DNA from: Flavobacterium branchiicola
GTDB lineage: Bacteria > Bacteroidota > Bacteroidia > Flavobacteriales > Flavobacteriaceae
Direction of reading: 5' to 3'
Assembly (NCBI RefSeq): GCF_018383905.1
Contig: NZ_JAGYWA010000005.1
Span: 1 to 64,000 of the forward strand
Length of the DNA: 64,000 bases
The notes under the pieces are model-generated. The model ran no database searches, was not told the DNA's origin, and was given only the letters and a program-made list of their open reading frames with translations. The position numbers and the translations under genes are program-made. This document shows positions 44,162-52,768 of the stretch, in pieces. How positions within the stretch are numbered: the first letter of the stretch is position 1; each line of letters opens with the position of its first letter.

Positions 44162-44668
44162 ATGCAATTCCTTAAAACAACAAATACTGATATCGATGCT
44201 GTTTTCGATATTTATAACAAAGCTACATCTTATCAAAAAACAGTCAATAATAAGAGTTGGAGAGGTTTTGAAAAATCGCTGATTGAAAAAGAAATTGCCG
44301 AAAACCGTCATTTCGTAATCAAAGAAAACGACGAAGTTGCCTGTACTTTTGTACTTACTTTTAATGATGCTATTATCTGGAAAGAAGCTGCTGCAGATCC
44401 GGCAATTTATTTGCATCGAATTGCAACAAACCCAAAATTCAGAGGGCAATCGTACGTCAAAAAAATTGTTGAATGGGCAAAAGTTTACGCCAAAGAAAAT
44501 GGTAAACAATATATTCGTCTGGATACACACAGCGGCAACGAAAGAATAAACAAATACTACACCAGTTGTGGTTTTGAATACAAAGGAATAAGCACAATAG
44601 AATGGACGCCAGAATTACCGGAACATTACAAAGAAGGTTCTTTTAGTTTATTTGAGATTAAACTTTAA
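44162..44668 (+). CDS. GNAT-family N-acetyltransferase
   Basis: The product is 168 residues with one acetyl-CoA-binding GNAT fold. The core is YLHRIATNPKFRGQSYVKKIVEW (motif A; the usual R/Q-x-x-G-x-G/A appears as RGQSYV), then YIRLDTHSGNERINKYYTSCGFEYKG (motif B). The acetyl acceptor is unknown. A strong terminator follows. Confidence 0.85.
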   Translation: MQFLKTTNTDIDAVFDIYNKATSYQKTVNNKSWRGFEKSLIEKEIAENRHFVIKENDEVACTFVLTFNDAIIWKEAAADPAIYLHRIATNPKFRGQSYVKKIVEWAKVYAKENGKQYIRLDTHSGNERINKYYTSCGFEYKGISTIEWTPELPEHYKEGSFSLFEIKL

Positions 44669-44688
44669 AAATACATTCAAATCAAAAA

Positions 44689-44712
44689 AACCTTAAAATC
44701 ACTTTTAAGGTT
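44689..44712 (+). terminator. Terminator after the GNAT gene
   Basis: aaccttaaaa pairs with ttttaaggtt around tcac, followed by a T run. The A run on the other side also suits the convergent small wHTH gene. Confidence 0.85.
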
Positions 44713-44747
44713 TTTTTATTTCAATCTAAAATTGACGTTTATAAAAC

Positions 44748-44924
44748 TCATTTTGCTTCCCAAAAGCAGCGTTTAGGAGAAACTATTAAACCTTCATCCT
44801 TCAGCTTTTTCATTGCTTTATCTACTTCTTTACGATCCAGTTTTGTTAATTCAACTACTTTACCTGCATTTACAGGCTGTGCCGCTTTTTTTATAGCGTC
44901 TAATACTTGATTTTTGATTTCCAT
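44748..44924 (-). CDS. 58-residue winged-helix DNA-binding protein
   Basis: The product is 58 residues, read from the ATG at 44924 to TGA. The sequence MEIKNQVLDAIKKAAQPVNA, then KVVELTKLDRKEVDKAMKKL and KDEGLIVSPKRCFWEAK, forms a compact winged helix like small MarR- or Sut1-type proteins of Bacteroidota and methanogens. It has no additional domain. The role is unknown. It is convergent with the GNAT gene and divergent from an XRE regulator. Confidence 0.8.
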   Translation of the reverse strand: MEIKNQVLDAIKKAAQPVNAGKVVELTKLDRKEVDKAMKKLKDEGLIVSPKRCFWEAK

Positions 44925-45076
44925 AATTCTTTCGCTTTGATAAAACGTAAAAATAGTAAATATTTTCTTATAAAAAATAATATCAAAAAACGTATTTTTG
45001 TATCAATAATGAAAACCGTATCTTACAAATACAAGCCTGTTTTTTACTAAAATCTATTTTTCTCTAAAATTTTAAA

Positions 45077-45084
45077 TATCTTTG
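45077..45084 (+). promoter_or_regulatory. Promoter -7 box at a probably leaderless start
   Basis: TATCTTTG matches TAnnTTTG and ends four bases before the ATG at 45089, so the transcript should begin at the start codon. Confidence 0.6.
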
Positions 45085-45088
45085 ATTT

Positions 45089-45502
45089 ATGAGCGCAACA
45101 ACAAAACCATATCATATAGGGCGAAAAATAAGCCGCATTCGTGAACTTAAAGACATGAAACAAGAAGCTTTAGCACAGGCTTTGGGAACAAATCAGCAAG
45201 CAATTTCAGCTATGGAAAACAGCGAAACTATTGACGATGAGAAACTAAAACAAGTTGCAAAAGCTCTTGGCGTAAGCGTTGAAGCAATTCAAAATTTTAC
45301 GGAAGAAAATATGATTAATTACTTCTCAAGTTTTTATGATAATAGCACTAACTCTGGAGCCATACACGCAAATCACTGTACATTCAATCCACTTGATAAA
45401 TTGATTGAAGTTTATGAAGAGAAAGAAAAACTTTATGAGCGTTTGCTACAGTCTGAAAAAGATAAAATAGAGTATTTGGAGAATTTACTGAAAGGGAAAT
45501 AA
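45089..45502 (+). CDS. XRE-family regulator with C-terminal coiled coil
   Basis: The product is 137 residues. The HTH covers about 10-66 (IGRKISRIRELKDMKQEALA, LGTNQQAISAMENSE, VAKALGVSVEAI), a middle linker has the small pair of aromatics NYFSSFYDN, and a coiled coil covers about 102-137 (EEKEKLYERLLQSEKDKIEY). It matches the architecture of the 31581 regulator and is a widespread Bacteroidota type. It may be translated from a leaderless message. Confidence 0.88.
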   Translation: MSATTKPYHIGRKISRIRELKDMKQEALAQALGTNQQAISAMENSETIDDEKLKQVAKALGVSVEAIQNFTEENMINYFSSFYDNSTNSGAIHANHCTFNPLDKLIEVYEEKEKLYERLLQSEKDKIEYLENLLKGK

Positions 45503-45520
45503 ATTCAAAAATAGAAACAA

Positions 45521-45550
45521 AAAAGCGATCTTATGTACAAGATCGCTTTT
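45521..45550. terminator. Terminator after the XRE gene
   Basis: aaaagcgatctt pairs with aagatcgctttt around atgtac, followed by ttgttt. Usable in both directions. Confidence 0.85.
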
Positions 45551-45615
45551 TTGTTTATTCAAATAAATATCTTTAATTATTTAATTATTGAAAAACAACA
45601 TAGTTACAAAAAACC

Positions 45616-46893
45616 CTACAAGCTTCTACTTGTAAGATTTATTAATTCAAATAATGAATCTTTAGTTTTTCGATTCTTCTCATACCTAAAATATAAATAT
45701 TCATCTGTAAAAATATTATTAAGTTTAAAATCATCCAGAATCATTTCATCAGGAATGTTATGAACCATTCTATAATCCGTTAAGAAAAAATTTCCTTTTT
45801 TTTCTTTTCTATTTTCTATTATCTTTTCTTCCCAAGCATCTCCAAATCCGGCAATCCAATTATAATACAAAAGAATCTGTTCATGATTTGACATCATAGA
45901 TCTCAAAATTCTCAAATAATCTCTTTTTGATTCATAAGATACTATTGATTCATTTTGTTTTACTACAAATTTAACCGTTTGAAATAGATGCCTGTAATAA
46001 TGGGCTAAAATTGATTGATGTCCAGTAAAAGGCTTAAAATTAAAACTCAGCATAAGTTCATTTTTAATTTTTTTATTTGTCTTTAAACCTTTTATTAAAC
46101 TATATCCTGTAATTTTTTTTATGCCTTTCGTGTGCCCATCTCTTTTTGCTTTTAATTCTTTTATGAGCTTATCAATTAAACCCTCACATAATAATCCTGT
46201 ATTATCTTCTTTTAAATGTTTTTTCATTGTTTTTTTACACAATGTAGCCCCATTAAAGAAACAGCTGTAAGCACTTCCAAAAATTAATTGACTGCCAGTA
46301 TTACTTTCTAATATTGATATCTTTTCTGGTTGATTTTTATAGTAACTAAAGAAAATCTTTTCACTTATAAAATATAAAGCTTCAAATTCCTTTAACATAG
46401 TTACAAAAACCTTCTTTCCCGAGGTAATTTTTTCTTTTTTTGATTTAGGATCTCCTTCTTTACTTTTGTCATCATCAATATATTCGAAACTGTAACCTTC
46501 AATAATCATTTCGTTAAGATTTTCTCTATGCAAATGAAGCATTTCATAAAATTGACTTTCAAACTGTTGCAATGTAAATTGTTCTTGCACTAACTTATTT
46601 GCATCATATTGTGCGTAAAAAGCAAATCCTGCCGCAAATACTGCAAATACTGCTATTAAAGGATTTAGGAGTCCTCCTATATAATCACCTGATGAACCAA
46701 GATTAGAATAATCTTTAATTTTACTTAATTCAATAATGCCATTGTATAAAGTAAACCCAAGTAACAACAAGAAGACAATTACAAAAAAAAGAGCCGCTTT
46801 TAACAATCTATTATTGGATTTAAAAAATAAAATATAAGAAAACACAACCACAATAATACTCGTCAAAAATATAATTATCGAAACAAAACTCAT
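45616..46893 (-). CDS. putAbiC-type phage abortive-infection protein
   Basis: The product is 425 residues. Three membrane helices occupy the N-terminus (about 5-24, 30-52 and 74-97, the last as GLLNPLIAVFAVFAAGFAFY). The conserved soluble part has QFESQFYEMLHLHRENLNEM, LAHYYRHLFQTVKFV and a Glu-Gln pair in MSNHEQILLYYNW. This order matches the putative phage abortive-infection family known as putAbiC. The proposed role, stopping growth of phage-infected cells from the membrane, is family knowledge and not shown here. Base composition is more AT-rich than neighbours, and it abuts a tRNA gene, so transfer is plausible. Confidence 0.78.
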   Translation of the reverse strand: MSFVSIIIFLTSIIVVVFSYILFFKSNNRLLKAALFFVIVFLLLLGFTLYNGIIELSKIKDYSNLGSSGDYIGGLLNPLIAVFAVFAAGFAFYAQYDANKLVQEQFTLQQFESQFYEMLHLHRENLNEMIIEGYSFEYIDDDKSKEGDPKSKKEKITSGKKVFVTMLKEFEALYFISEKIFFSYYKNQPEKISILESNTGSQLIFGSAYSCFFNGATLCKKTMKKHLKEDNTGLLCEGLIDKLIKELKAKRDGHTKGIKKITGYSLIKGLKTNKKIKNELMLSFNFKPFTGHQSILAHYYRHLFQTVKFVVKQNESIVSYESKRDYLRILRSMMSNHEQILLYYNWIAGFGDAWEEKIIENRKEKKGNFFLTDYRMVHNIPDEMILDDFKLNNIFTDEYLYFRYEKNRKTKDSLFELINLTSRSL

Positions 46894-46990
46894 TTTTATT
46901 TAATCATTAGATTTATAATAAACTTTAGAACAATCTTGAAGTCATCAGAATTAAACCTCAAAAGAAACATATTAAATTAAAAAACATAAA

Positions 46991-47030
46991 AAAACCCTAC
47001 AATTTTATTTTCATGAAATTGCAGGGTTTT
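46991..47030 (-). terminator. Terminator after tRNA-Ser
   Basis: On the minus strand aaaaccctgcaattt pairs with aaattgtagggtttt and is followed by a T run, seven bases past the tRNA 3' end. Confidence 0.8.
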
Positions 47031-47036
47031 ATTTTG

Positions 47037-47123
47037 CAGAGAGGAAGGGATTCGAACCCTCGATACAGTTACCCATATACTAGCTTTCCAGGCTAGCTCC
47101 TTAAACCACTCGGACACCTCTCT
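47037..47123 (-). tRNA. tRNA-Ser (anticodon GGA)
   Basis: The minus strand folds as a class II tRNA of 87 nt. The acceptor is AGAGAGG/CCTCTCT with discriminator G, the anticodon stem-loop is CTAGCCTGGAAAGCTAG with anticodon GGA, there is a long variable arm, and the T arm is GAGGGTTCGAATCCCTT. CCA is not encoded. It reads UCC/UCU serine codons. Confidence 0.95.
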
Positions 47124-47160
47124 AATTAGGTTTGCAAATAAACCTAAAAAAAGTGACTTA

Positions 47161-47168
47161 CAAAAGTA
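47161..47168 (-). promoter_or_regulatory. Promoter -7 box for tRNA-Ser
   Basis: The minus strand reads TACTTTTG, 37 bases upstream of the mature tRNA 5' end. Confidence 0.6.
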
Positions 47169-47183
47169 AAATACAATAATCCT

Positions 47184-48053
47184 TTAGATACTTTTTCTAA
47201 ATTCTTCCATAAACAGCTTTACAGCCTTTTTTTGGTATCCTTCCATCGTTAACATAAACGAATCTCGTCGTGTTGCAACTCCCGTAATTTGTATCGCTTT
47301 AAGATCGTCCCAGCCTTTTAGTGCTTTTTCGGCCACTATAGTTGCCCAATCGCTGTCCTGAACCATTTGCAATAAAGCATGAATCGAATTTAATTCAATC
47401 GAGATTTTAGGTTTCATTTTGTTTTTTGCAAACAGCTCCTCCACAAATTCTCTCGAATTTGAACCTTTTCCCGGAAGCACTAGCGGAATTTCTTCTATTT
47501 TCTTAAAAGCAATTTTATCTAAGCTAGCCAAAGAATGTGATTTTGAAACCGCCATGACCATTTGTGAGGTAAACAAAGGCACTTTCTGAATTGGAAGTCC
47601 TATTTCGTGAGAAGAAATAACTAAAACCAAATCGAATTCATTGTGAATTAATTTCTGTTCTAATGCTTCTGTAGTGCCATATTCAACCACAATTTTAAGG
47701 TGCTGATAGGTTTTAGCAAACGCATTGATAACAGGCAGAATCAATAATCCGAAAATGTAGGTAACTCCTATTCGCAATTCGCCTCCAATCATTTCATTCA
47801 AATCTTCGATCGCCTGTTTTCCATTTTCTACATTTTCGACCACTTTTTTGGCGTGAATTAAAAAAACAGAACCGGCTTCTGTAAGCTGCACTTTTTTTCC
47901 AATCCTAAAAAACAAAGGCATTCCCAGTTCTTCCTCTAGCTTTTTAATTTGCTGCGAAAGCCCTGATTGCGTTACAAAACACAATTCGGCGGCTTTGGTA
48001 AAATGCAAAACCTCAGCCGTTTTAATAAAATATTCTAACTGATATATTTCCAT
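47184..48053 (-). CDS. LysR-family transcriptional regulator
   Basis: The product is 289 residues. The N-terminal winged HTH (about 1-60) has the classic YFIKTAEVLHFTKAAELCFV and SGLSQQIKKLEEELGMPLFF. The effector domain of two periplasmic-binding-like lobes (about 90-289) starts GELRIGVTYIFGLLILP. It resembles CynR/CysB-like members. It is divergent from an MFS gene, its likely target, with an inverted repeat between the two. Confidence 0.9.
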   Translation of the reverse strand: MEIYQLEYFIKTAEVLHFTKAAELCFVTQSGLSQQIKKLEEELGMPLFFRIGKKVQLTEAGSVFLIHAKKVVENVENGKQAIEDLNEMIGGELRIGVTYIFGLLILPVINAFAKTYQHLKIVVEYGTTEALEQKLIHNEFDLVLVISSHEIGLPIQKVPLFTSQMVMAVSKSHSLASLDKIAFKKIEEIPLVLPGKGSNSREFVEELFAKNKMKPKISIELNSIHALLQMVQDSDWATIVAEKALKGWDDLKAIQITGVATRRDSFMLTMEGYQKKAVKLFMEEFRKSI

Positions 48054-48055
48054 AT

Positions 48056-48080
48056 TGATAAGTTTTACTACTTATTATCA
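48056..48080. promoter_or_regulatory. Candidate LysR operator
   Basis: TGATAA and TTATCA form an inverted repeat separated by 13 bases in the gap between the divergent LysR and MFS genes. The placement and size suit a LysR-type binding site. Binding is inferred. Confidence 0.45.
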
Positions 48081-48143
48081 GTAAAATTATTAATTTTTCT
48101 AATGTAATCATAATCCCGACCTTTGTATTAAATAATCCGGGTC

Positions 48144-49391
48144 ATGTTTAAGGCGTTAAAATCAAAAAATTTCAAGTTATTCTTTTATGGGCAATCCGTT
48201 TCGGTAATCGGAACCTGGTTGCAAAAAACCGCTGTAAGCTGGATGGTTTACAGTATTACGGGTTCTGTATTTTTATTGGGTTTAGCTACGTTTTTAAGTA
48301 TGATTCCGTCTTTGTTTCTGGCACCTTTGGCCGGAAGTATTATTGGCCGTTATGACCGACACAAAGCCATGATTTTATTGCAATCCTTGGCGATGCTTCA
48401 GGCTGGAGCTTTGGCTTTGCTGCTTTATTTAAAAATCTACAACATCAATTTTATTCTGGCATTAAGTCTTTTTCAGGGAATTATCAATGCTTTTGATATG
48501 ACCTGTCGCCAGACGATGATGATTGATATTGTAGACAATAAAGAAGATCTCCCAAATGCCGTTGCACTTAATTCTACTCTAAACAACTTTGCACGTATTG
48601 CTGGTCCTGCTTTAGCCGGAATTATTCTGCACAATTACGGTGAAGATATTTGTTTTATTGGAAACTTCCTGAGTTATATTCCGGTTTTGATTTCGCTTTT
48701 GATGATGAAAATTACACCGCACATCAAAGCTGAGGATAAATTTAAAATGCTCGATGATTTTCTTGAAGGTCTGGATTATGTGAAAAAAGAAACCGAAATG
48801 GCTAGAATGCTTTTAATGTTAATGTGCAGTAGTTTATTTGTTATTTCTTTCAACACATTAATGCCTGTTTTTGCTAAGGATATCTTTAGCGGAAATGCAC
48901 AAACTTTCAGTTGGTTTGAAAGTGCTGCCGGAATTGGTTCGATTATATCAGCAATCTATCTGGCAAATCTTAAAAAAGCCGATAATATGAATAAAATCAT
49001 GATCGCTGCGAGTTTATTATTAGGTTTTAGTATTATCATTCTTGCTTACTCAAACAGTTTAACCATTGCGCTTATTTGCATGGCCTTGAGCGGTGTGGGA
49101 ATGATGGCGCAAACCTCATCGATAAATATTTTTGTTCAGACACAAAGTTCTGTAAGCATGCGATCCAGAAGTATTAGTTATTACTTAATGGCTTATCAGG
49201 GAATGATTCCTGTGGGAAGTTTAATTATCGGATATGTTTCTCACATTATCGGAACACGTCATACGGTTGCGATTCAGGGTGTAATTTGTATTATTTCGGT
49301 GATTGTTTATGTGTATTATAAAAAACACAGTTCTTCAGAGGAATTGGAGACTTGTCCGGTTCATTATAGAAATCCGAACTTGGAAAAGTAA
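48144..49391 (+). CDS. MFS transporter (EntS/MFS_3-like)
   Basis: The product is 415 residues with twelve membrane helices. The first is preceded by KSKNFKLFFYGQSVSVIGTW, typical of the MFS_3/EntS subgroup, and the loop GRYDRHKAMILLQ is the MFS motif between helices 2 and 3. Substrates of this group include siderophores, organic acids and drugs. None can be assigned. Divergent from the LysR regulator. Confidence 0.88.
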   Translation: MFKALKSKNFKLFFYGQSVSVIGTWLQKTAVSWMVYSITGSVFLLGLATFLSMIPSLFLAPLAGSIIGRYDRHKAMILLQSLAMLQAGALALLLYLKIYNINFILALSLFQGIINAFDMTCRQTMMIDIVDNKEDLPNAVALNSTLNNFARIAGPALAGIILHNYGEDICFIGNFLSYIPVLISLLMMKITPHIKAEDKFKMLDDFLEGLDYVKKETEMARMLLMLMCSSLFVISFNTLMPVFAKDIFSGNAQTFSWFESAAGIGSIISAIYLANLKKADNMNKIMIAASLLLGFSIIILAYSNSLTIALICMALSGVGMMAQTSSINIFVQTQSSVSMRSRSISYYLMAYQGMIPVGSLIIGYVSHIIGTRHTVAIQGVICIISVIVYVYYKKHSSSEELETCPVHYRNPNLEK

Positions 49392-49530
49392 ATTCCAATA
49401 CAAAAAATTCCAAATTCCAATTGTCCGCAAACTTGTCATTTTGACGAAGGAGACCCGAGCGATAGCGAACAGGCGACTGCTCAACTTTGTCAAAGTTTTA
49501 AACTTTGACAAAGTTATTGACCGCAAACCA
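49392..49530. repeat. Composite intergenic repeat with a 33-base perfect palindrome
   Basis: Three repeat types sit in tandem. First is the 'aaattccaa' word (attccaatacaaaaaattcc). Second, at about 49433-49470, is a partial copy of the 11389-11515 element (gtcattttgacgaaggagac). Third is a perfect 33-base palindrome at 49483-49515 with arms aactttgtcaaagttt. The palindrome has a close relative at 52682-52720. It can also serve as a terminator for the MFS gene or the convergent asparaginase gene. Confidence 0.7.
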
Positions 49531-49545
49531 ATTTGGAATTTATGT

Positions 49546-50574
49546 TTACGATATTTCCCCACGAAGTGCGGTTTCAAAAACGTCTTTGAATTCGTTTTGC
49601 GGAATATTATGTCCCAACAAATACATTAATTTGGTAATTGCGGCTTCTGTCGTAATGTCTTTTCCGGAAATAACTCCTAAAGATTTCAAGGCTGTGCTTG
49701 TTTCGTATTGTCCCATGTTCACGCTTCCGCCAGAACATTGAGTTACGTTTACGATATGCATTCCGGATTGGATTGCTTTTTCGATTAAATTTAAAAACCA
49801 ATCTTCGGTTGGAGCGTTTCCAGATCCGTAGGTTTCTAAAATAATTCCTTTTAAATCTTTAATAGACAGAATCGAAGCCAAAACGGTTTCGCTCATTCCG
49901 GGAAACATTTTGATTATCGCAACGTGATTGTCTAAATTTTTATGGACAATTAATTCGGCGTCTTTTTTTACGGGAAGAAATAAATGCGAATTTAATTTTA
50001 AATGCACTCCGGATTCTACCAATTCAGGGTAATTTGGCGCTGTAAAAGCTCTAAAATGTTCGGCATTTACTTTTGAAGTTCGGTTTCCGCGGTATAATTT
50101 ATATTCAAAATACAAACACACTTCATTGATAACCGGTTTTCCGTTTTCCTGAAGTGAAGCAATTTGTATTGCTGTAATTAAATTTTCTTTAGCATCGGTA
50201 CGTAAATCCCCAATTGGCAATTGAGAACCTGTAAATACGACCGGTTTTGCTAAATTCTCCAGCATAAAACTCAATGCTGAAGCAGAATATGACATTGTAT
50301 CTGAACCGTGAAGTACCACAAAACCATCAAAAGAAGTGTAATTTTCTTCGATAAGTTCTGCAATTTTTGTCCATTCCTGAGGATTCATGTTGGATGAATC
50401 TATAGGCTCTTCAAATGAAACGGTTTCGATCTCGCAATCTAGTTGTTTGATTTCGGGAATCTTTTGCAATAATTTACTAAAATTAAAGGCTTTAAGTGCT
50501 CCGGTTTCAAAATCTTTGCTCATACCAATGGTTCCACCGGTATATATCAAAAGTATATTCGCTTTAGATGACAT
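49546..50574 (-). CDS. ansA: Type I (cytoplasmic) L-asparaginase
   Basis: The product is 342 residues with no signal peptide and hydrolyses L-Asn to Asp and ammonia. The N-terminal catalytic threonine is Thr12 in IYTGGTIGM. The second motif is VLHGSDTMSYSASALSFML (about 88-106), and Lys is in LRTDAKENL. The C-terminal domain has ILETYGSGNAP. The lack of export signal and overall pattern fit the AnsA group. Its ATG overlaps the end of the acyltransferase gene by 11 bases, so they are co-transcribed. Confidence 0.92.
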   Translation of the reverse strand: MSSKANILLIYTGGTIGMSKDFETGALKAFNFSKLLQKIPEIKQLDCEIETVSFEEPIDSSNMNPQEWTKIAELIEENYTSFDGFVVLHGSDTMSYSASALSFMLENLAKPVVFTGSQLPIGDLRTDAKENLITAIQIASLQENGKPVINEVCLYFEYKLYRGNRTSKVNAEHFRAFTAPNYPELVESGVHLKLNSHLFLPVKKDAELIVHKNLDNHVAIIKMFPGMSETVLASILSIKDLKGIILETYGSGNAPTEDWFLNLIEKAIQSGMHIVNVTQCSGGSVNMGQYETSTALKSLGVISGKDITTEAAITKLMYLLGHNIPQNEFKDVFETALRGEIS

Positions 50575-51700
50575 CCTGATATTTCAATTTATTCACAACC
50601 GGATTGGCATACATTGCTAAAAATCCTTGTCTTGTTACTGGATTATCGCTTCCGATACGCATTTCTAAACGACGCTCAAAAAGTGATTTTTCACTGTCTT
50701 TGTATTTGTGAGCAAATCTATCTGTCTTGTTCAAAATATCGTAAGCAATAAAATTAGTTGGCCATAATTGGTAATTCTTTAAAACCGAATCATCAATTGC
50801 CTGAGCTAATGCCTGAACTTGCTTGTTGGCGTTATCATTCTCGGCAACAATCTGGTCAATTTCTGTATCCAAAACGTCTCCAACTGAAATATGTATTCTT
50901 TTCTTAGTTCCCATAACACCACTTAAAATGGTCATGAAATCTTCGTTTTTTTCTTTAATGTAAACTTCGTTATTTGCTTCTGCCATTAATTGTGGCATTT
51001 TTAGAACATCGGTAGGATCATATTCGTAAGAGATAGAAACCGGAACGATTTTTAATTTCTTGAAGTAATCCATTAAATTAGGTTCGTCAGATCCCATTCC
51101 GATCATTTTTAAAACTCCGGGATTGGTTTCGTCATTTCCGTCTTTTGTTCTTCCTTCTCTTTGAGCAATCCAAACCGAACGGTTTTCGCGAAGCAATAAT
51201 TGTCCGATGTATTCTGAAAGTAATTTAGAACTTTGCAACATTTCACGAGGTGTTAATCCTCTTAAAACCAAAAAGTTTCTGTTTAATTTTGCTAATGTTG
51301 ACAGGAAAGCTTTTTTAACCAGGTTGTCTCCAATTGCCGAAGCTGTCATAACTAAACCGTGCTCAAACAAACAGACGTTTAGTAAAGTAGTATCTAAAAG
51401 AATATCTCTGTGATTGGAGATAAATAAATAAGACGTGTTTTTTTCCAGTTTTTCAAAACCGGAAGTTGTTAAGCCTTCAGAACTTCTCTCCAGAACTTTC
51501 TGAATTGTATTGTAAATAAAGTTGCACTGAAAATCACGTATCGAATGTGTTTTCTTAAGCTGATCCTTCCAAACCTCATCTTCTACTTCCGGAAAAGTAA
51601 AATTCATCATGGCCTTCATCATCGGATGATTGACAACACCATGAAGTGCTTCATTTATTTCGGAATCATAAAACGGTCGAATGGCATCAAATTTCTGCAT
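50564..51700 (-). CDS. Lipid acyltransferase (PlsC-like)
   Basis: The product is 378 residues. The acyltransferase motif is FISNHRDILLDTTLL (NHxxxxD form, about 94-108), followed by FLVLRGLTPREM, VWIAQREGRTKDG (the E-G-T/R substrate-binding block) and VPVSISYEYDP. Such enzymes add fatty acids to glycerol phosphate or other lipid head groups at the membrane. No membrane helix is strong, so it may be peripheral. It forms an operon with ansA. Confidence 0.82.
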   Translation of the reverse strand: MQKFDAIRPFYDSEINEALHGVVNHPMMKAMMNFTFPEVEDEVWKDQLKKTHSIRDFQCNFIYNTIQKVLERSSEGLTTSGFEKLEKNTSYLFISNHRDILLDTTLLNVCLFEHGLVMTASAIGDNLVKKAFLSTLAKLNRNFLVLRGLTPREMLQSSKLLSEYIGQLLLRENRSVWIAQREGRTKDGNDETNPGVLKMIGMGSDEPNLMDYFKKLKIVPVSISYEYDPTDVLKMPQLMAEANNEVYIKEKNEDFMTILSGVMGTKKRIHISVGDVLDTEIDQIVAENDNANKQVQALAQAIDDSVLKNYQLWPTNFIAYDILNKTDRFAHKYKDSEKSLFERRLEMRIGSDNPVTRQGFLAMYANPVVNKLKYQDVI

Positions 51701-51763
51701 TATTTATTTGGGTTTAAGTGGGCAAAAGAACAAAAAAAAAATTAAAGTTTTGTAAGGTCATAG

Positions 51764-52543
51764 TTAAATCCCAAAAACGTCTTTTGAGTTTTGAGTTGTA
51801 ATTGCTGCAATTTCTTCGGCAGAAACATTATATATATCGCTCAACTTGGTTATAACATTGACCAGATAACTGCTTTCATTTCGTTTTCCTCTGTACGGAA
51901 TTGGCGCTAAATAAGGCGAATCTGTCTCGAGAACGATATGTTTTAAATCGATTTGATTTAAAAACTGATCAATTTTTCCGTTCTTAAATGTAACAACGCC
52001 ACCAATTCCTAATTTCATATTATAAGAAATCGCTTGCAATGCTTGTTCTAAAGTTCCGGAAAAACAATGAAAAATCCCAAATAAATCTTCAGATTTTTCT
52101 TCTTCAAGCACTTCAAAGATCTCATCAAATGCTTCACGGCAATGAATTACAATAGGTAATTTGTATTGTTTTGCTAATTGAATTTGTCTTTTAAAAGCAA
52201 TTTGTTGCTCTTTTAAATGTGTTTTATCCCAGTATAAATCGATTCCGATTTCTCCAACGGCGTAGAATTTTCGTTTAGACAATTCGGCTTCAACATGCGC
52301 GAGTTCGTCCAGATAATTGTCTTTCACGTAAGTGGGATGCAAACCCATCATCAGGAATATATTATCAGGATAGTTTTTTTCTAAATCGTACATTGATTGT
52401 GTCGCTGCAGCATCGATTGCAGGAACAAAAAAACGTGTAATCCCGGCATTTATAGCACGCTGAATCATTTCATCGCGATCCTGATCAAATTCTTCAGAAT
52501 ATAAATGGGTGTGTGTATCGGTAATTATTGGTGTTGAATTCAA
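51764..52543 (-). CDS. TatD-family metal-dependent hydrolase (DNase)
   Basis: The product is 259 residues with a TIM-barrel amidohydrolase fold. Metal ligands are seen in ITDTHTHLYSEEF (HxH), GEIGIDLYW (Glu), PIVIHCREA (His), FHCFSG (His) and LETDSPYLAP (Asp). TatD proteins are 3'-5' DNases and quality-control enzymes. The frame extends 62 codons upstream, but that stretch is a dispersed repeat. A TTG-N20-TAATTTTG promoter at 52565-52595 lies inside it, so the TTG at 52543 (reading NSTPIITDTHTH) is the likely start. Confidence 0.88.
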   Translation of the reverse strand: MNSTPIITDTHTHLYSEEFDQDRDEMIQRAINAGITRFFVPAIDAAATQSMYDLEKNYPDNIFLMMGLHPTYVKDNYLDELAHVEAELSKRKFYAVGEIGIDLYWDKTHLKEQQIAFKRQIQLAKQYKLPIVIHCREAFDEIFEVLEEEKSEDLFGIFHCFSGTLEQALQAISYNMKLGIGGVVTFKNGKIDQFLNQIDLKHIVLETDSPYLAPIPYRGKRNESSYLVNVITKLSDIYNVSAEEIAAITTQNSKDVFGI

Positions 52544-52564
52544 TTGTCTAAATTTTAAAGCGGT

Positions 52565-52595
52565 CAAAATTACGACAATATTAAAAGAATAGCAA
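52565..52595 (-). promoter_or_regulatory. Promoter of the TatD gene
   Basis: On the minus strand TTG (52595-52593) and TAATTTTG (52572-52565) are separated by 20 bases. This fixes the gene start downstream at 52543. Confidence 0.65.
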
Positions 52596-52604
52596 TTTCG
52601 TGTG

Positions 52605-52665
52605 AAATGGGACACGGATTTAACGGATTCACTTCGTGAAAACGCGGATTTTAGCGGATTTTTTT
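52605..52665. repeat. Dispersed 'cggattt' repeat
   Basis: gacacggatttaacggattc, then gcggattttagcggattttt, repeats a cggattt word. Similar text occurs near 10080-10230 and 57600-57640. It creates a spurious N-terminal extension of the TatD frame. Confidence 0.6.
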
Positions 52666-52681
52666 CTTTATTAAAACTAAA

Positions 52682-52720
52682 AAAACCTTTGTAAAAGTTT
52701 AAAACTTTGACAAAGGTTTT
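52682..52720 (-). terminator. Terminator after the S41 peptidase gene, repeat-derived
   Basis: On the minus strand aaaacctttgtcaaagtttt is nearly complementary to the following aaacttttacaaaggtttt, with a T run after. It is a variant of the palindrome at 49483-49515. Confidence 0.75.
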
Positions 52721-52768
52721 AGAAAACAAATTTAGAATTTGGATTTTATTTATTGGAATTTAAAAATA

